NCBI GenBank assembly: GCA_018268255.1
Contig: JAFDWX010000003.1
Span: 359,116-423,115 of the forward strand
DNA from: Armatimonadota bacterium
GTDB taxonomy: Bacteria > Armatimonadota > Fimbriimonadia > Fimbriimonadales > Fimbriimonadaceae
DNA: 64,000 nucleotides
Reading direction: 5' to 3'
The notes under the pieces were generated by a model. It had not been told where the DNA came from and searched no databases. It saw only the letters and a program-made list of their open reading frames with translations. Below are positions 54,102 through 63,261 of this stretch, in pieces. The number at the start of each line of letters is the position of its first letter. The stretch's first letter is position 1. The position numbers and the translations under genes are program-made.

Positions 54102-54354
54102 GATCAACCTCGGCACCGCCGCTGGAGGCATCGGGACTGCCAGACGGTGGAAGCCCTACGGCACGATCCTATCGGGAACATTCTCCGGCAAAGGTTTCCG
54201 CTGGACCGGGAACACCGGATCTCGGTACACCGGCTTCACCTGGGTCGAGCAGTACAACAGAGCTAGGCACTACTCCACCAAAGCCAACCAATGGCTGTCG
54301 GTAGCATGTGGCGAGTGTCGAGCAAATACGATTGGACTAGGTGAGTGTAGTTGA
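54102..54354 (+). pseudogene. Displaced RHS core end (orphan tip stub)
   Basis: Codes NLGTAAGGIGTARRWKPYGT...STKANQWLS in the RHS frame, then diverges into VACGECRANTIGLGECS and stops. The DNA is near identical to 52753-52948. This is a classic displaced RHS end: after a new tip was inserted, the old core end stayed behind. The remaining tip is only about 17 residues, so the old toxin has decayed or been deleted. Confidence 0.85.
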
Positions 54355-54522
54355 TTCTACTGGATCAACCGTTCGGAGCATTGAGAGAGAGTTCGAAATG
54401 TCATAAATAGATGATCCGAAGCACAAGGTTAATTCGACGATTTCTGAAATGTCCGGTTTTCATGATTGCTCTTGGAACACCTATTCGGGTTTTTGCTGGA
54501 ATCTGAGCATAGCTAATAGCAA

Positions 54523-55353
54523 TCAAGAATCCTCAGGAAATTTCAGAGCATCTTCAAAAATTGTACATCCGAATAGCTCCTCTGACGTTACTCCCTGGAT
54601 GCTTCCATAATGTCTCTCAAGCTTCTTCTTGAGGGCCATATTGCTTTCCATATTCCACTTGTGTTTTGTCGCCTCGTCGAGTTTTGAAAAGCTTGCCCCG
54701 CAGGCGTGCTCGACATAGCTATCAAGGCATGCAATGAGTCGATATCCGTTGCAACGAAGCCTCCAGCTAAATTCTAAGTCGTCTGCGCCTAGAACTAGTT
54801 TTTCGTCAAACGGTCCAAGTTTGTCGAGCAACCTCCGTTTAGTCATGATGCAAAACCCAATGAGAAGCTTTACTTCAGCCACATGCCCGCCGAAGTGCTT
54901 CCGTAAATACGCTGGAACATCGGAAGTTGGCACGGCATCTAGAGGAACATAGTGCTCGACATATTGTGCCCCAGCGACTGCGTTGCTGAGTGGACCGGCA
55001 GCCCCCACATCCGGCTTTCTCAACGCTCTCATGAGCGGATCGAGCCACCCACTACCAACTTTTGTATCCGGATTTAGAAATACCACAAATTCACCGGCGG
55101 TCATCGCTAGCCCTTGGTTGGCCGCACGTGAATATCCAAGGTTCTCACTATTCTTCTGTGCAATAACTCTGCCGGTTTGGAGTTCGCCCTGTAGAATTTC
55201 CCAAGTGCGGTCATTGCTATCGTTGTCAATAACACAAATTTCCGTACCAACTGGGGAATATATACGCACCGCATCCAGACAGCCTTGAATGTATTCCTCG
55301 GAACAAAATGTCACGACAACAACAGATATCTCTGGAGGAGATTGACGTCGCAT
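54523..55353 (-). CDS. GT2-family glycosyltransferase
   Basis: About 276 residues from the ATG at 55353 (GGAG 8 nt upstream; ATG 55374 is the alternative). The GT-A fold is clear: ISVVVVTFCSEEYIQGCLDA, ICVIDNDSNDRTWEIL, GYSRAANQGLAMTAGEFVVF and the LNPDT metal motif, then GAAGPLSNA and LVLGADDLEFSWRLRCNGYR. It transfers a sugar, probably to a surface glycan. It is divergent from the larger glycosyltransferase gene, 117 bp away. Confidence 0.9.
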   Translation of the reverse strand: MRRQSPPEISVVVVTFCSEEYIQGCLDAVRIYSPVGTEICVIDNDSNDRTWEILQGELQTGRVIAQKNSENLGYSRAANQGLAMTAGEFVVFLNPDTKVGSGWLDPLMRALRKPDVGAAGPLSNAVAGAQYVEHYVPLDAVPTSDVPAYLRKHFGGHVAEVKLLIGFCIMTKRRLLDKLGPFDEKLVLGADDLEFSWRLRCNGYRLIACLDSYVEHACGASFSKLDEATKHKWNMESNMALKKKLERHYGSIQGVTSEELFGCTIFEDALKFPEDS

Positions 55354-55470
55354 TTTGGCGCTCCAGTACTCCATTCACCTTAGCCTTAATTTTCGATTCT
55401 GTTAATTGGCATAAGTTTGTCGACTCCAGAGCACAAAGGTCAGACCTTGAACGGCTAAACTTACAGCCAA

Positions 55471-58400
55471 ATGCTGGCAAACCGATCGAATTCTACCACC
55501 AAGACTGCAGTGGTCTACTGCATCCACGATGACCTAGAACACCTACCAGCTTCGCTTGATTCGGTCCAGGCATTTGGACCAGTGCATTTTCTTGTAAGCA
55601 AGGTGACTCATAGTGGAGCACCCGGTAACTGGGAAGATACCGTGAAATTCGCTGAAGAGCACGGAGCAGTGGTGCATCTTGGGGAGTGGGATTCTGAAGA
55701 TTCTCACCGACGGGCAGCTCTGCATACTCTGAGGCAACTCAGAGTGGCATACTGCTTGATCCCAGACAGCGACGAAATCCTTGAAGCGGCGCTCGTCGAT
55801 GCGCTAACGCAAATCGCTGAAGCTAAGCTCGCGGACCGGGTGTACGTCCACATGGACACCTATTGGAAATCGCCCGAATTTGTAATCCGGCCACGGGAAC
55901 TGCTCACCCCGGCGATGCTCCTTCATGTTGAAGTAGTCGAGCACGTCCACTTACGTGGCTATGAGGGTGGGCGACCACTCGTTTTGCCTCCAGAATACGG
56001 GATTATGCACCACCTTTCGTACGCTGGATCGGATGAACGGATTAGAAAGAAGACGAAACACTGGGCACATCGATCTGAGGTGTTGCACCATTGGTACGAC
56101 CGCGTATGGAGAAGTTGGGACGCAAACCCCGAGATGCGCAACTTGCACCCTACGCATCCTCCCGCCTATGGGCTCGCAGAAAGAATTTGCTTACCAAGTT
56201 CACTGACGAGGTACTACACTCCACAAAAGCAAGTAGATGTTTCCGAGAAGATTCCGACCATAAGTATCGTTATTCCAGCGTTCGGCGCTGCGCACGAACT
56301 TAACATCTGCCTTGCGCATTTGGAAACATTTTCCTCAAAGCTCCATGAGGTCATTGTCATTGACAATGCTTCCCCGGATAACGCTTTAGAGATTGCTCGA
56401 AGCTACGATTTTGTCACTGTAATTGAAAACCGTGAAAATTTGGGATTCGCAAAGGCCACGAACCAAGGAATTGACACTTCAACAGGTGAGTACGTCCTGT
56501 TACTCAATAGTGATGCGTATCTCACTGAAGTTGCGCTTGACCAGATGCTCAAGGTAATCCAGCTTTCTGGTTCCATTGGTGCAGTTGGCCCGACGTCAAA
56601 CAATGTCGGGCATTTGCAAGCCGTTCCCGTAACCTATACATCGATTGAAACAATGCCGCTTTTTGCAGACACGGTTGCTGCCATCAAGCGGCCCGCCACA
56701 GAAACAGATATGCTCGTGGGTTTTTGTATGTTGATTCGCAAGTCTGTGATCAACGAGGTTGGCCCTCTTGATGAGTCATTTGGCATTGGGACTTACGAGG
56801 ATAATGATCTATGTTATCGGATTAGGCGAGCAGGCTACAAATTGCAGATAGTCAATTCGGCTTACGTCCATCACGAAGGGTCTAAGAGCCTAAATACAAT
56901 CAACAACCGATGGGAGATTTTTGAGACCAACAGACGCACCTACTTGGATAAGTGGAAATATGACCTCCAGTTCGGATACTCCAACGGACTCTCTGGCCTC
57001 ACCGGCGATCGAATACAGTTTTCTCCAGAGAATCACCCAGATAAGGTTTGGGAGAGCATCCACCAAAAGGCAGGCAAGGCAAAAATCTCCCTCTGTATGA
57101 TCGTCAAGAACGAAGAACGGGTATTGGAGCAGTGTCTCAAGTCGGCCATGCCGTTCTTTCATGAGACAATTATCGTTGACACTGGCTCAACTGATCGAAC
57201 CTTAGAGATTGCCGAATCTCTAGGAGCAAGAGTCTATCACCATGCATGGGAAGACTCATTTTCAGTTGCAAGGAACCACAGCCTCGGTTATGCGACCGGA
57301 AACTGGATCTTTTGGATGGATGCGGACGATACATTGCCTTTTGAATCTGGCTTAATGCTGCTCGACGCTGCCACTACCGCAGGTCCAGAGATCGCTGGCT
57401 TCGTGGTTCCCGTGCAGTTTGTGGATGATGGTCCCGACTCGGGGACTCGAGTTGACCACGTTAAGCTCTTTCGCCGTTTGCCGGGCCTCAACTTCACATT
57501 TCATATCCACGAACAGATTCTGCCGTCACTTCAAGAGCACCCTGGTCATATCGCTCGGCTCAATTGCACCGTTCTGCACTCTGGGTACGACACCTCCACG
57601 GAAGGTCAATCTCGCAAACGCGATCGGGACCTGAAACTGTTGGCTCTGGACTACTCGGACAATCCTACGCATCCTTTTGTACTCTTCAATCTCGGAATGA
57701 CGCACCATTTCATGGGGAACCACAACGAGGCTATCGGGTGGCTTCGGAAGTCCATCCAACATTCTGAAGGCGTGGAATCCCATCTCAGAAAAAGCTACTG
57801 CCTTCTCGCAGTTAGCCGCAGAGAAGCAGAAGGTAACTGGTCAGCGTTGGAGACACTTGAGGAAGGAATTGCAAAAGTCGGCTGGGACCCCGAACTCTAT
57901 TTCCATCTCGGAATGACTTACTCGCGGATGGGACAAATTCAGGAAGCCATCTGCGCTTACGAAAATGCTCTTAGCGGCAATACCGACGGCTTTTATTCAA
58001 GTTATGACGTTAGCATTCGTGGGCATAAGACTCTCTTCAATTTGGCAAGTCTGTATCTTGAAGCCAAAGATTATGGCCGTGCCAGGCAACTTTGGATTGA
58101 GTCGATGGAGACCAGTCCGTGGTTCTCACCTTCAGCGCTAGCCCTTTTTGAAGCAGCCAAAGATCAGCGAGACCTCGAATCTATGAAAACTTGCCTCGAG
58201 CATCTCAAGATGACAACCGGATTCACGGAAGAGTATATTTCTTGCTTAAGGCGATTTGCCGAAGAAACACTGGGTGGGGATGGAGTGCAAATTGCTCTTG
58301 AGTCGGCACTCGCTGAAAGCGGAGGATTGCCCGTGATTCGAATAGAATTAGCCAGGTACCTTTTGCACTCAGAGAAGGAACTGCAGGCAATCGAGCATCT

Positions 58401-58584
58401 TGAAGTTTTGCATCGCCAAGGGTCCGCAGAAGCCACCTACTATCTTGGAGTGTTTGAGTTGAGGCGCGGAAATATTTATTTGGCAGAGGCGCTCTTTCAG
58501 ACCGCGCTTGAGCTCAACCCGGATCATGAGCAGACCATCGCACAACTTGATGGAATTAAGCGTTTGAGGGATGGAGTTAACTGA
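55471..58584 (+). CDS. Multidomain glycosyltransferase with TPR tail
   Basis: 1037 residues. The N-terminal ~250 residues (TAVVYCIHDDLEHLPASLDS...YCLIPDSDEI) look like a GT-A-like domain. A GT2 domain follows (TISIVIPAFGAAHELNICLA, ENLGFAKATNQGIDTSTGEY, LLLNSDAYLT, SFGIGTYEDNDLCYRIRRAG), then a second GT2 domain (ISLCMIVKNEERVLEQCLKS, VDTGSTDRTLEIAESLGARV, WIFWMDADDT), then a long TPR-type repeat region (about 720-1037). Tandem GT2 plus TPR proteins usually build or modify surface glycans or glycosylate proteins. Its 5' region opens into the divergent GT2 gene. The 3' end abuts a decayed RHS piece. Confidence 0.88.
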   Translation: MLANRSNSTTKTAVVYCIHDDLEHLPASLDSVQAFGPVHFLVSKVTHSGAPGNWEDTVKFAEEHGAVVHLGEWDSEDSHRRAALHTLRQLRVAYCLIPDSDEILEAALVDALTQIAEAKLADRVYVHMDTYWKSPEFVIRPRELLTPAMLLHVEVVEHVHLRGYEGGRPLVLPPEYGIMHHLSYAGSDERIRKKTKHWAHRSEVLHHWYDRVWRSWDANPEMRNLHPTHPPAYGLAERICLPSSLTRYYTPQKQVDVSEKIPTISIVIPAFGAAHELNICLAHLETFSSKLHEVIVIDNASPDNALEIARSYDFVTVIENRENLGFAKATNQGIDTSTGEYVLLLNSDAYLTEVALDQMLKVIQLSGSIGAVGPTSNNVGHLQAVPVTYTSIETMPLFADTVAAIKRPATETDMLVGFCMLIRKSVINEVGPLDESFGIGTYEDNDLCYRIRRAGYKLQIVNSAYVHHEGSKSLNTINNRWEIFETNRRTYLDKWKYDLQFGYSNGLSGLTGDRIQFSPENHPDKVWESIHQKAGKAKISLCMIVKNEERVLEQCLKSAMPFFHETIIVDTGSTDRTLEIAESLGARVYHHAWEDSFSVARNHSLGYATGNWIFWMDADDTLPFESGLMLLDAATTAGPEIAGFVVPVQFVDDGPDSGTRVDHVKLFRRLPGLNFTFHIHEQILPSLQEHPGHIARLNCTVLHSGYDTSTEGQSRKRDRDLKLLALDYSDNPTHPFVLFNLGMTHHFMGNHNEAIGWLRKSIQHSEGVESHLRKSYCLLAVSRREAEGNWSALETLEEGIAKVGWDPELYFHLGMTYSRMGQIQEAICAYENALSGNTDGFYSSYDVSIRGHKTLFNLASLYLEAKDYGRARQLWIESMETSPWFSPSALALFEAAKDQRDLESMKTCLEHLKMTTGFTEEYISCLRRFAEETLGGDGVQIALESALAESGGLPVIRIELARYLLHSEKELQAIEHLEVLHRQGSAEATYYLGVFELRRGNIYLAEALFQTALELNPDHEQTIAQLDGIKRLRDGVN

Positions 58585-58599
58585 GGATCGTAAGGAACC

Positions 58600-58856
58600 T
58601 CCCGATCCCTCCAGCGTCGGTGCAGACGTTGGTAACAGAGGTGGTCAGTTTTTCGGTAGCCATCATAGGCGTAGGTAGTCGCGTTGCCGAACGCATCCCG
58701 GGAGGCGATGAGGAGCCCATCGTTGTTATAGGTGTGGCTAAGCACGTCGCCGTAAGGCATCTGCTGCCGAACTAGGAAACCCAGCGCATCGTACCAATAG
58801 GTGACGGAATGTCCAGCCGGACACTTCACGACCTTGGGCCCGAGACTAGCGTCCAG
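58600..58856 (-). pseudogene. RHS relic with an internal deletion
   Basis: On the minus strand, 58661-58856 matches the RHS gene at 49829-50024 (LDASL, YDALGFLVRQQMPYGDVLSH, RDAFGNATTYAYD), and 58600-58636 matches the later core at about 52750 (SVTN...AGGIG), in a different frame. The 2.7 kb between these parts in the intact gene are missing. So it is a deletion-scarred copy in inverted orientation. Confidence 0.85.
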
Positions 58857-59174
58857 CTCTTATGCCAGCTACTCACAGAATTCGTCCACTTCGCCTAATA
58901 GTTCTTGGCAGCGACTCTTCCAAGGCCGTCCGTCTCACTTGTCATTCGAGTCCTGTGGCTTGTGTCTGCGAGGATCGGGGCTAGCCGCCAAGCTACGACT
59001 TCATGCGCCATTGATCGATACAATTCAACCACAACACATTCCAGAAAACTGGGACGTAGGCTCAAACGCCACCATCGACTTAGTTGCGTACACCAATTTC
59101 GAATAAAACCCCACTGAATCTCAGTGAGGTCGGAAAGCAAACTCCTATCACCGCAGTCGCTCATCAACTGTAAC

Positions 59175-59854
59175 TCATAGATTTAGAAAGAAAACTCCCC
59201 AAACATCATAACAGATGTACTTCTCCCACCTTTGCCCTGTCTCCATCTTAAACGAATTCAAATGCCTAATTGAGAATGGCCCGTCCTTTGAGCTCACAAC
59301 TCCTGGCCCCTGCACCTGATTATACGCTAACTGGGAAAGGCGCTGAACTGTCCCAGCGTTTGACAACTCATCACGCCCCTGCTCAAAAACCGCGGTTCGA
59401 GCAAGCCACCCGACCTCTTCGTCAAATAGCCGCAGCATTGCAGAGAAACCGAGGAGTTCCAAGAGGACGCTCTGCACCGTACTATCTCGCTCTTTAGCCA
59501 TTTGTTGACTAAACCCATAGGTTGGAATATGAGATTCTTTGCCGGCCCAAATTGGTCTCGGTTAAACAGCATGCTAAACGCGTGCATACCTCTAGGTTGT
59601 GACCTAATTTGCACCTGCGACAATTCTTCGCTCTTCAATCCACTCTCTTCACCAGCTACGTGGTAAAGATTGGACCTTGCTCCGTCTCCACAAATACCCA
59701 AAAGCACTTGTGAAACGTTCTTCTTAAGGATGCCCACATTTTGGAGTTCAAAATAAACGTCTGCTCCGTAGCATGAAAAAAGCGTTTCCAACATTGGATC
59801 TCGAAAAAACGATTTCCTTAGACAACATCCAAACACCAATCGAACGCTGAGCAT
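59175..59854 (-). pseudogene. Probable frameshifted gene of unknown function
   Basis: The frame from 59854 (GADVYFELQNVGILKKNVSQ, VLLGICGDGARSNLYHVAGE, SMLFNRDQFGPAKNLIFQPM) reads like protein until about 59510; after that the sensible text shifts to another frame (MAKERDSTVQSVLLELLGFS, AMLRLFDEEVGWLARTAVFE) ending at 59175. Joined, it would be about 226 residues. Not recognised. Perhaps an old immunity or toxin gene. Confidence 0.3.
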
Positions 59855-59924
59855 TTATTGGTCATATACGTATCAGAAGACAGAGCATGCAAATACCGGA
59901 CTGTTGAGGAATTTGATTGAGGAG

Positions 59925-60071
59925 ATGATTATCAAACTCTGCGCGTGTATGAATTCGGAAGACGTTACAGATGTTGATAGTGTTTTGTGGAAGGTCAATC
60001 TAGAGGTTGCTGCTCTAGGTGATAAATTTGCTTCACTTCGTAACAAATTGACAAAGAATTTGGCTCTTTGA
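59925..60071 (+). CDS. Possible small ORF or gene remnant
   Basis: 48 codons, MIIKLCACMNSEDVTDVDSV then LWKVNLEVAALGDKF, with protein-like composition. The start lacks a properly spaced ribosome site (GAGGAG directly abuts the ATG), so it may be the tail of a decayed gene. Confidence 0.25.
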   Translation: MIIKLCACMNSEDVTDVDSVLWKVNLEVAALGDKFASLRNKLTKNLAL

Positions 60072-60210
60072 ACTTTGGAGGTCTTCACCGATCCGATGCT
60101 CGGGCGGTTGTAGAGAAGTCCAAAGGGTAGGCATAGACACAAAGGAGTAGCACCGAAAATCGATCAATGCGCTCCAGAAGGAGGACTACCATTCACAAAT
60201 ACGGATGGAT

Positions 60211-60705
60211 TCATTGCCTTATTGGTGGCGGCTTGGGCTCAGAAAACAGCGCAGGAGTAGCGATGGTCTTTTTGATAAAGTCCCTATCGCCGACGAAACA
60301 AAACGCATATTTAAACGAAACACCCTTGACAGACGCAACTCCGATCGCTCCTAGATCGAAAGCAAAGCGATTACCGCCTGCAGCATTCAAAGAGTCGATG
60401 CCATCAACCACCGGAATTGCAATGCCATTCTGATCGAGGACATTTCCGTGGAAGAGTTCCGGCCAGTCATCGAATGATCGAACATATCCGATTCCGTTAG
60501 GGCAGTCGATGGACAGGTTTCCCAACTTATCGGGAACAGCTCCAGCTGATTTTTGTTCGTAAACGTACACAGTGCCAGTAAAATTAGTGGGCACGATAAG
60601 AGTAACCTTACGGTCGATGTGGGACGAACAACCGCCAGTCAGCATCATATTACCAATACAAATACTTAGCACCGCAAGGCACTTTCCGTAACTTTTATAG
60701 GTCAC
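60211..60705 (-). CDS. Lipoprotein, likely partner (immunity) of the metallopeptidase-RHS toxin
   Basis: 164 residues from a GTG at 60705 whose last bases overlap the preceding stop (GTGA). The signal CLAVLSICIGNMMLTGGCSS has a lipobox LTGGC. The mature part (VTLIVPTNFTGTVYVYEQKS...FDLGAIGVASVKGVSFKYAF) looks like a beta-sandwich. No family is recognised. Tight coupling to the toxin gene and lipidation parallel the first RHS pair at 53.5 kb, so an immunity role is likely. Confidence 0.65.
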   Translation of the reverse strand: MTYKSYGKCLAVLSICIGNMMLTGGCSSHIDRKVTLIVPTNFTGTVYVYEQKSAGAVPDKLGNLSIDCPNGIGYVRSFDDWPELFHGNVLDQNGIAIPVVDGIDSLNAAGGNRFAFDLGAIGVASVKGVSFKYAFCFVGDRDFIKKTIATPALFSEPKPPPIRQ

Positions 60706-63026
60706 GGGCAATTGCACGGGCAGGGCTTCGCTTCGCCTCCCACCATGTCCGAAACGAACGAGGTCATTGTGAGTAGCCCACCTGGAACATTGCCCACCTT
60801 TGCGGAATACTGGTAGGCATGCTGTTGAGCTGAGCCAACTTGTAGGGTGGCTTCATGCCAAGGGTAACTAGTATGCGCACCGTGCAAAACCACTGAGACA
60901 TATCCACTTTCGCTCCTACTGGCAACGATTTGGAAGTGTGCGACAATTGGCGGTGCTCCAGGAACGAGTGGATTGCTCGCCTGATAATCAACGACTATTA
61001 CAGACGCGCCGTATCCAGATGAAGTGCAGTTATTGCCGATAACATAGTGATTAGCGGTTGGTTTCGCTGTTTTCGTAATTTCTCTGAGGGGGCTGCCAAA
61101 CAGCCCGTGGCTTGGATCGCTGTTAGCCACAAATGTAACATCTGAATCCTTCATGTTGCCGATTGCGCAGGAATCAAACAAAGCCCAAGACCGTACGCGC
61201 GCTGTACCACCCTCAAAGTGCCTACGGTGATCGCCTGTAAAGTAGCGCATGCCAGCCGGATTCCATACGGATGGTAGCCAAACTCCAGGGAAACCGGAGA
61301 TACGAACGCCTCGCTGAATGTCTTCATCGCGGTGAATGAACGAATTGAAGTACGCCTTAACCGGATCAAGGCCTAAAGGATCGACATAAGTCACAGGATT
61401 ATTGAGCGCATAACCGCATGGCTGTTCTCCTGCAAGGAGCATATCTAGCCTTGCATGAGTCAAGAAGCGTCCCAGACCTGCCATGTAGGGGCGACCATGC
61501 AGATTTGGTAATCCTGGGAAGGGTGAAGATACGGGGTATGCTGGATTCATAAGGCGCCCGCGGTTCTGACGATTCATTTCGTTTATCTCTTGGACGGTCT
61601 TGGGGCCATGTTGAGTTTGCATTCCGGACCCAGAATTGGGAACTTGTGCGTCTTGCATAAGCGCCTCGTAACGGCGCTTGTTCTGCTCGGCGTGGATCAG
61701 TGCTTCACCAGCTGGCGCAGGAACGTAAGGTAATCCCAAGCCAGCCATGCGGTTAAAATTGATCTCTCGCATACGTCTCTCTTCCGGCGTCATCGGGTAC
61801 GAAAAAGCGAAGTGCCACGGGCCAAGAACCCGGCCATCCTGTAGCCTGCACGTCACCGACAGTCCGCCAAGCGCTTCGCATATGACCCAATCGTGCTTCA
61901 TCGGCACGTTCTCTAGGGCCATCTTTCGCCCGATTTCGCATTTCTGTTTGACCGTCAGCCCAGCCAGCCATTCCGGGTTTTTGTCGAGGGTGATTTCCTC
62001 CCCCTCCGGGATCGCAAGTTCGGCGTCGATATCGATGGGATCGCCCGTATGAGTAAAGGCAAGCTCAATACAGCGGTCTACAGAAGCGACAATCCCGGTT
62101 TTCTCGGCATATCCATAGCGACGAACCGCGTCAGCAAAGCCGGTTGCAAGCTCAAATATAGGTTCGGCAGATTGCCGTATCGCGGCAATGGAATCTTCGA
62201 CTCTCGCCAAAATTGGACGGCTTTCCAGGTCGTCTTCTATCATCTGCGCGGCAAGAACTAGCGCCATGAACACCTCTTCCCGCTTCGTCTCAGGTTTGCG
62301 GCCTGTGCTGAGCCAATTCCCAAGATTGCGGATGCTTTGAAGCTGATCCTCGTCGATGATCGCCATGTCAAAGCCTTTACGGCGGATCACCTCGTTTACT
62401 TTCAGATCAAGTACGAACGACTGAACGTAGCTGAGCTGGTTCGAGCGTGGAGGATCGCCAACCGTTTTAAAGACTCGCTCATCTTCGCAAAGCTCAACAT
62501 ATTGGATCCAGGCGTGACCAATCTCGTGGGCAAGGATCGTTTCGTGAATCCGCGCCGCGTCGATCATGGCGATATTGGAACCTGGATGCAGGAGTGAGGA
62601 AAAAGAGTGATGATCCGGTGCTTGTCGCCCTGGCCTAAATTCGGGCATCGTGTCCAAGAACATCAAATTGCGCGGACTAGCCCGGTGCACAGCAGAGTAG
62701 AAATCTAGGAATCTCTCAGAAACGTTGTTTGGCTTAACGACCGGGTAGAGGTCTTCCTGCTCTTCGCCTTCTTCGCGAAGGCGGAGAAGGTTATTTACGG
62801 TCGGAACGTACGTGTGTCCCAGCACTTCCCATTCGATGCCGTGCTTGTTGCTCAGCTTAGAACCGATGGCGGGGAGTCCGATTCGATGGGCGAGAGCGGC
62901 GTTCCGCTCCTTTTCGCAAGCCCACTCTAGTTGAAGTTCGGCATCGTCGATTCGGGTGATCTGCCGCCCAGCGTCACGCCCAAGGGCCATCTTTCTTTGG
63001 AGGCGCTTCCCAAGTTTGGCATTCAT
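60702..63026 (-). CDS. Zinc metallopeptidase fused to RHS terminus and toxin-like tip
   Basis: 774 residues from the ATG at 63026 (GTG or other starts to 63053 possible). The N-terminal part has a zincin motif in ETILAHEIGHAWIQYVELCE (HExxH, about residues 167-171), with DLKVNEVIRRKGFDMAIIDE beyond it. Helical regions follow. Then, without any RHS cocoon, comes an RHS-terminus: LHGRPYMAGLGRFLTHARLD and GYALNNPVTYVDPLGLDPVK. The last ~221 residues form a separate tip (GVRISGFPGVWLPSVWNPAG, ANHYVIGNNCTSSGYGASVI) of unknown fold. I infer that the metallopeptidase part has replaced the normal RHS body, or that the gene arose by recombination at the RHS terminus. No signal peptide. Confidence 0.8.
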   Translation of the reverse strand: MNAKLGKRLQRKMALGRDAGRQITRIDDAELQLEWACEKERNAALAHRIGLPAIGSKLSNKHGIEWEVLGHTYVPTVNNLLRLREEGEEQEDLYPVVKPNNVSERFLDFYSAVHRASPRNLMFLDTMPEFRPGRQAPDHHSFSSLLHPGSNIAMIDAARIHETILAHEIGHAWIQYVELCEDERVFKTVGDPPRSNQLSYVQSFVLDLKVNEVIRRKGFDMAIIDEDQLQSIRNLGNWLSTGRKPETKREEVFMALVLAAQMIEDDLESRPILARVEDSIAAIRQSAEPIFELATGFADAVRRYGYAEKTGIVASVDRCIELAFTHTGDPIDIDAELAIPEGEEITLDKNPEWLAGLTVKQKCEIGRKMALENVPMKHDWVICEALGGLSVTCRLQDGRVLGPWHFAFSYPMTPEERRMREINFNRMAGLGLPYVPAPAGEALIHAEQNKRRYEALMQDAQVPNSGSGMQTQHGPKTVQEINEMNRQNRGRLMNPAYPVSSPFPGLPNLHGRPYMAGLGRFLTHARLDMLLAGEQPCGYALNNPVTYVDPLGLDPVKAYFNSFIHRDEDIQRGVRISGFPGVWLPSVWNPAGMRYFTGDHRRHFEGGTARVRSWALFDSCAIGNMKDSDVTFVANSDPSHGLFGSPLREITKTAKPTANHYVIGNNCTSSGYGASVIVVDYQASNPLVPGAPPIVAHFQIVASRSESGYVSVVLHGAHTSYPWHEATLQVGSAQQHAYQYSAKVGNVPGGLLTMTSFVSDMVGGEAKPCPCNCP

Positions 63027-63261
63027 ACCCGCAACTCTACTACATAAGGTCACGTAATGGAAAGCCTCTCGCCATAAACTTTCGCGAATGGCCGGTTGTT
63101 CTGGAGGACAGATTCGCCTTTCATAATTCCTTTTCGGGGAGTCGGTCGGCTTCTTTGAATTAGCACCACATAACCCCTTTTATGTGAGATCTACTTCAGG
63201 TGTTAGCCCTCGAGGTAAACGTAGGCCGTGTAAAACGGCCCACGTGAAAATGAGAACGGAA

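Larger units (their letters stand above)
58857..60210. other. Gene-poor stretch with decayed frames
   Basis: About 1.35 kb between the RHS relic and the second toxin's lipoprotein gene. Apart from the two doubtful frames listed separately I see no gene. The stretch probably holds decayed toxin or immunity genes. Confidence 0.5.
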
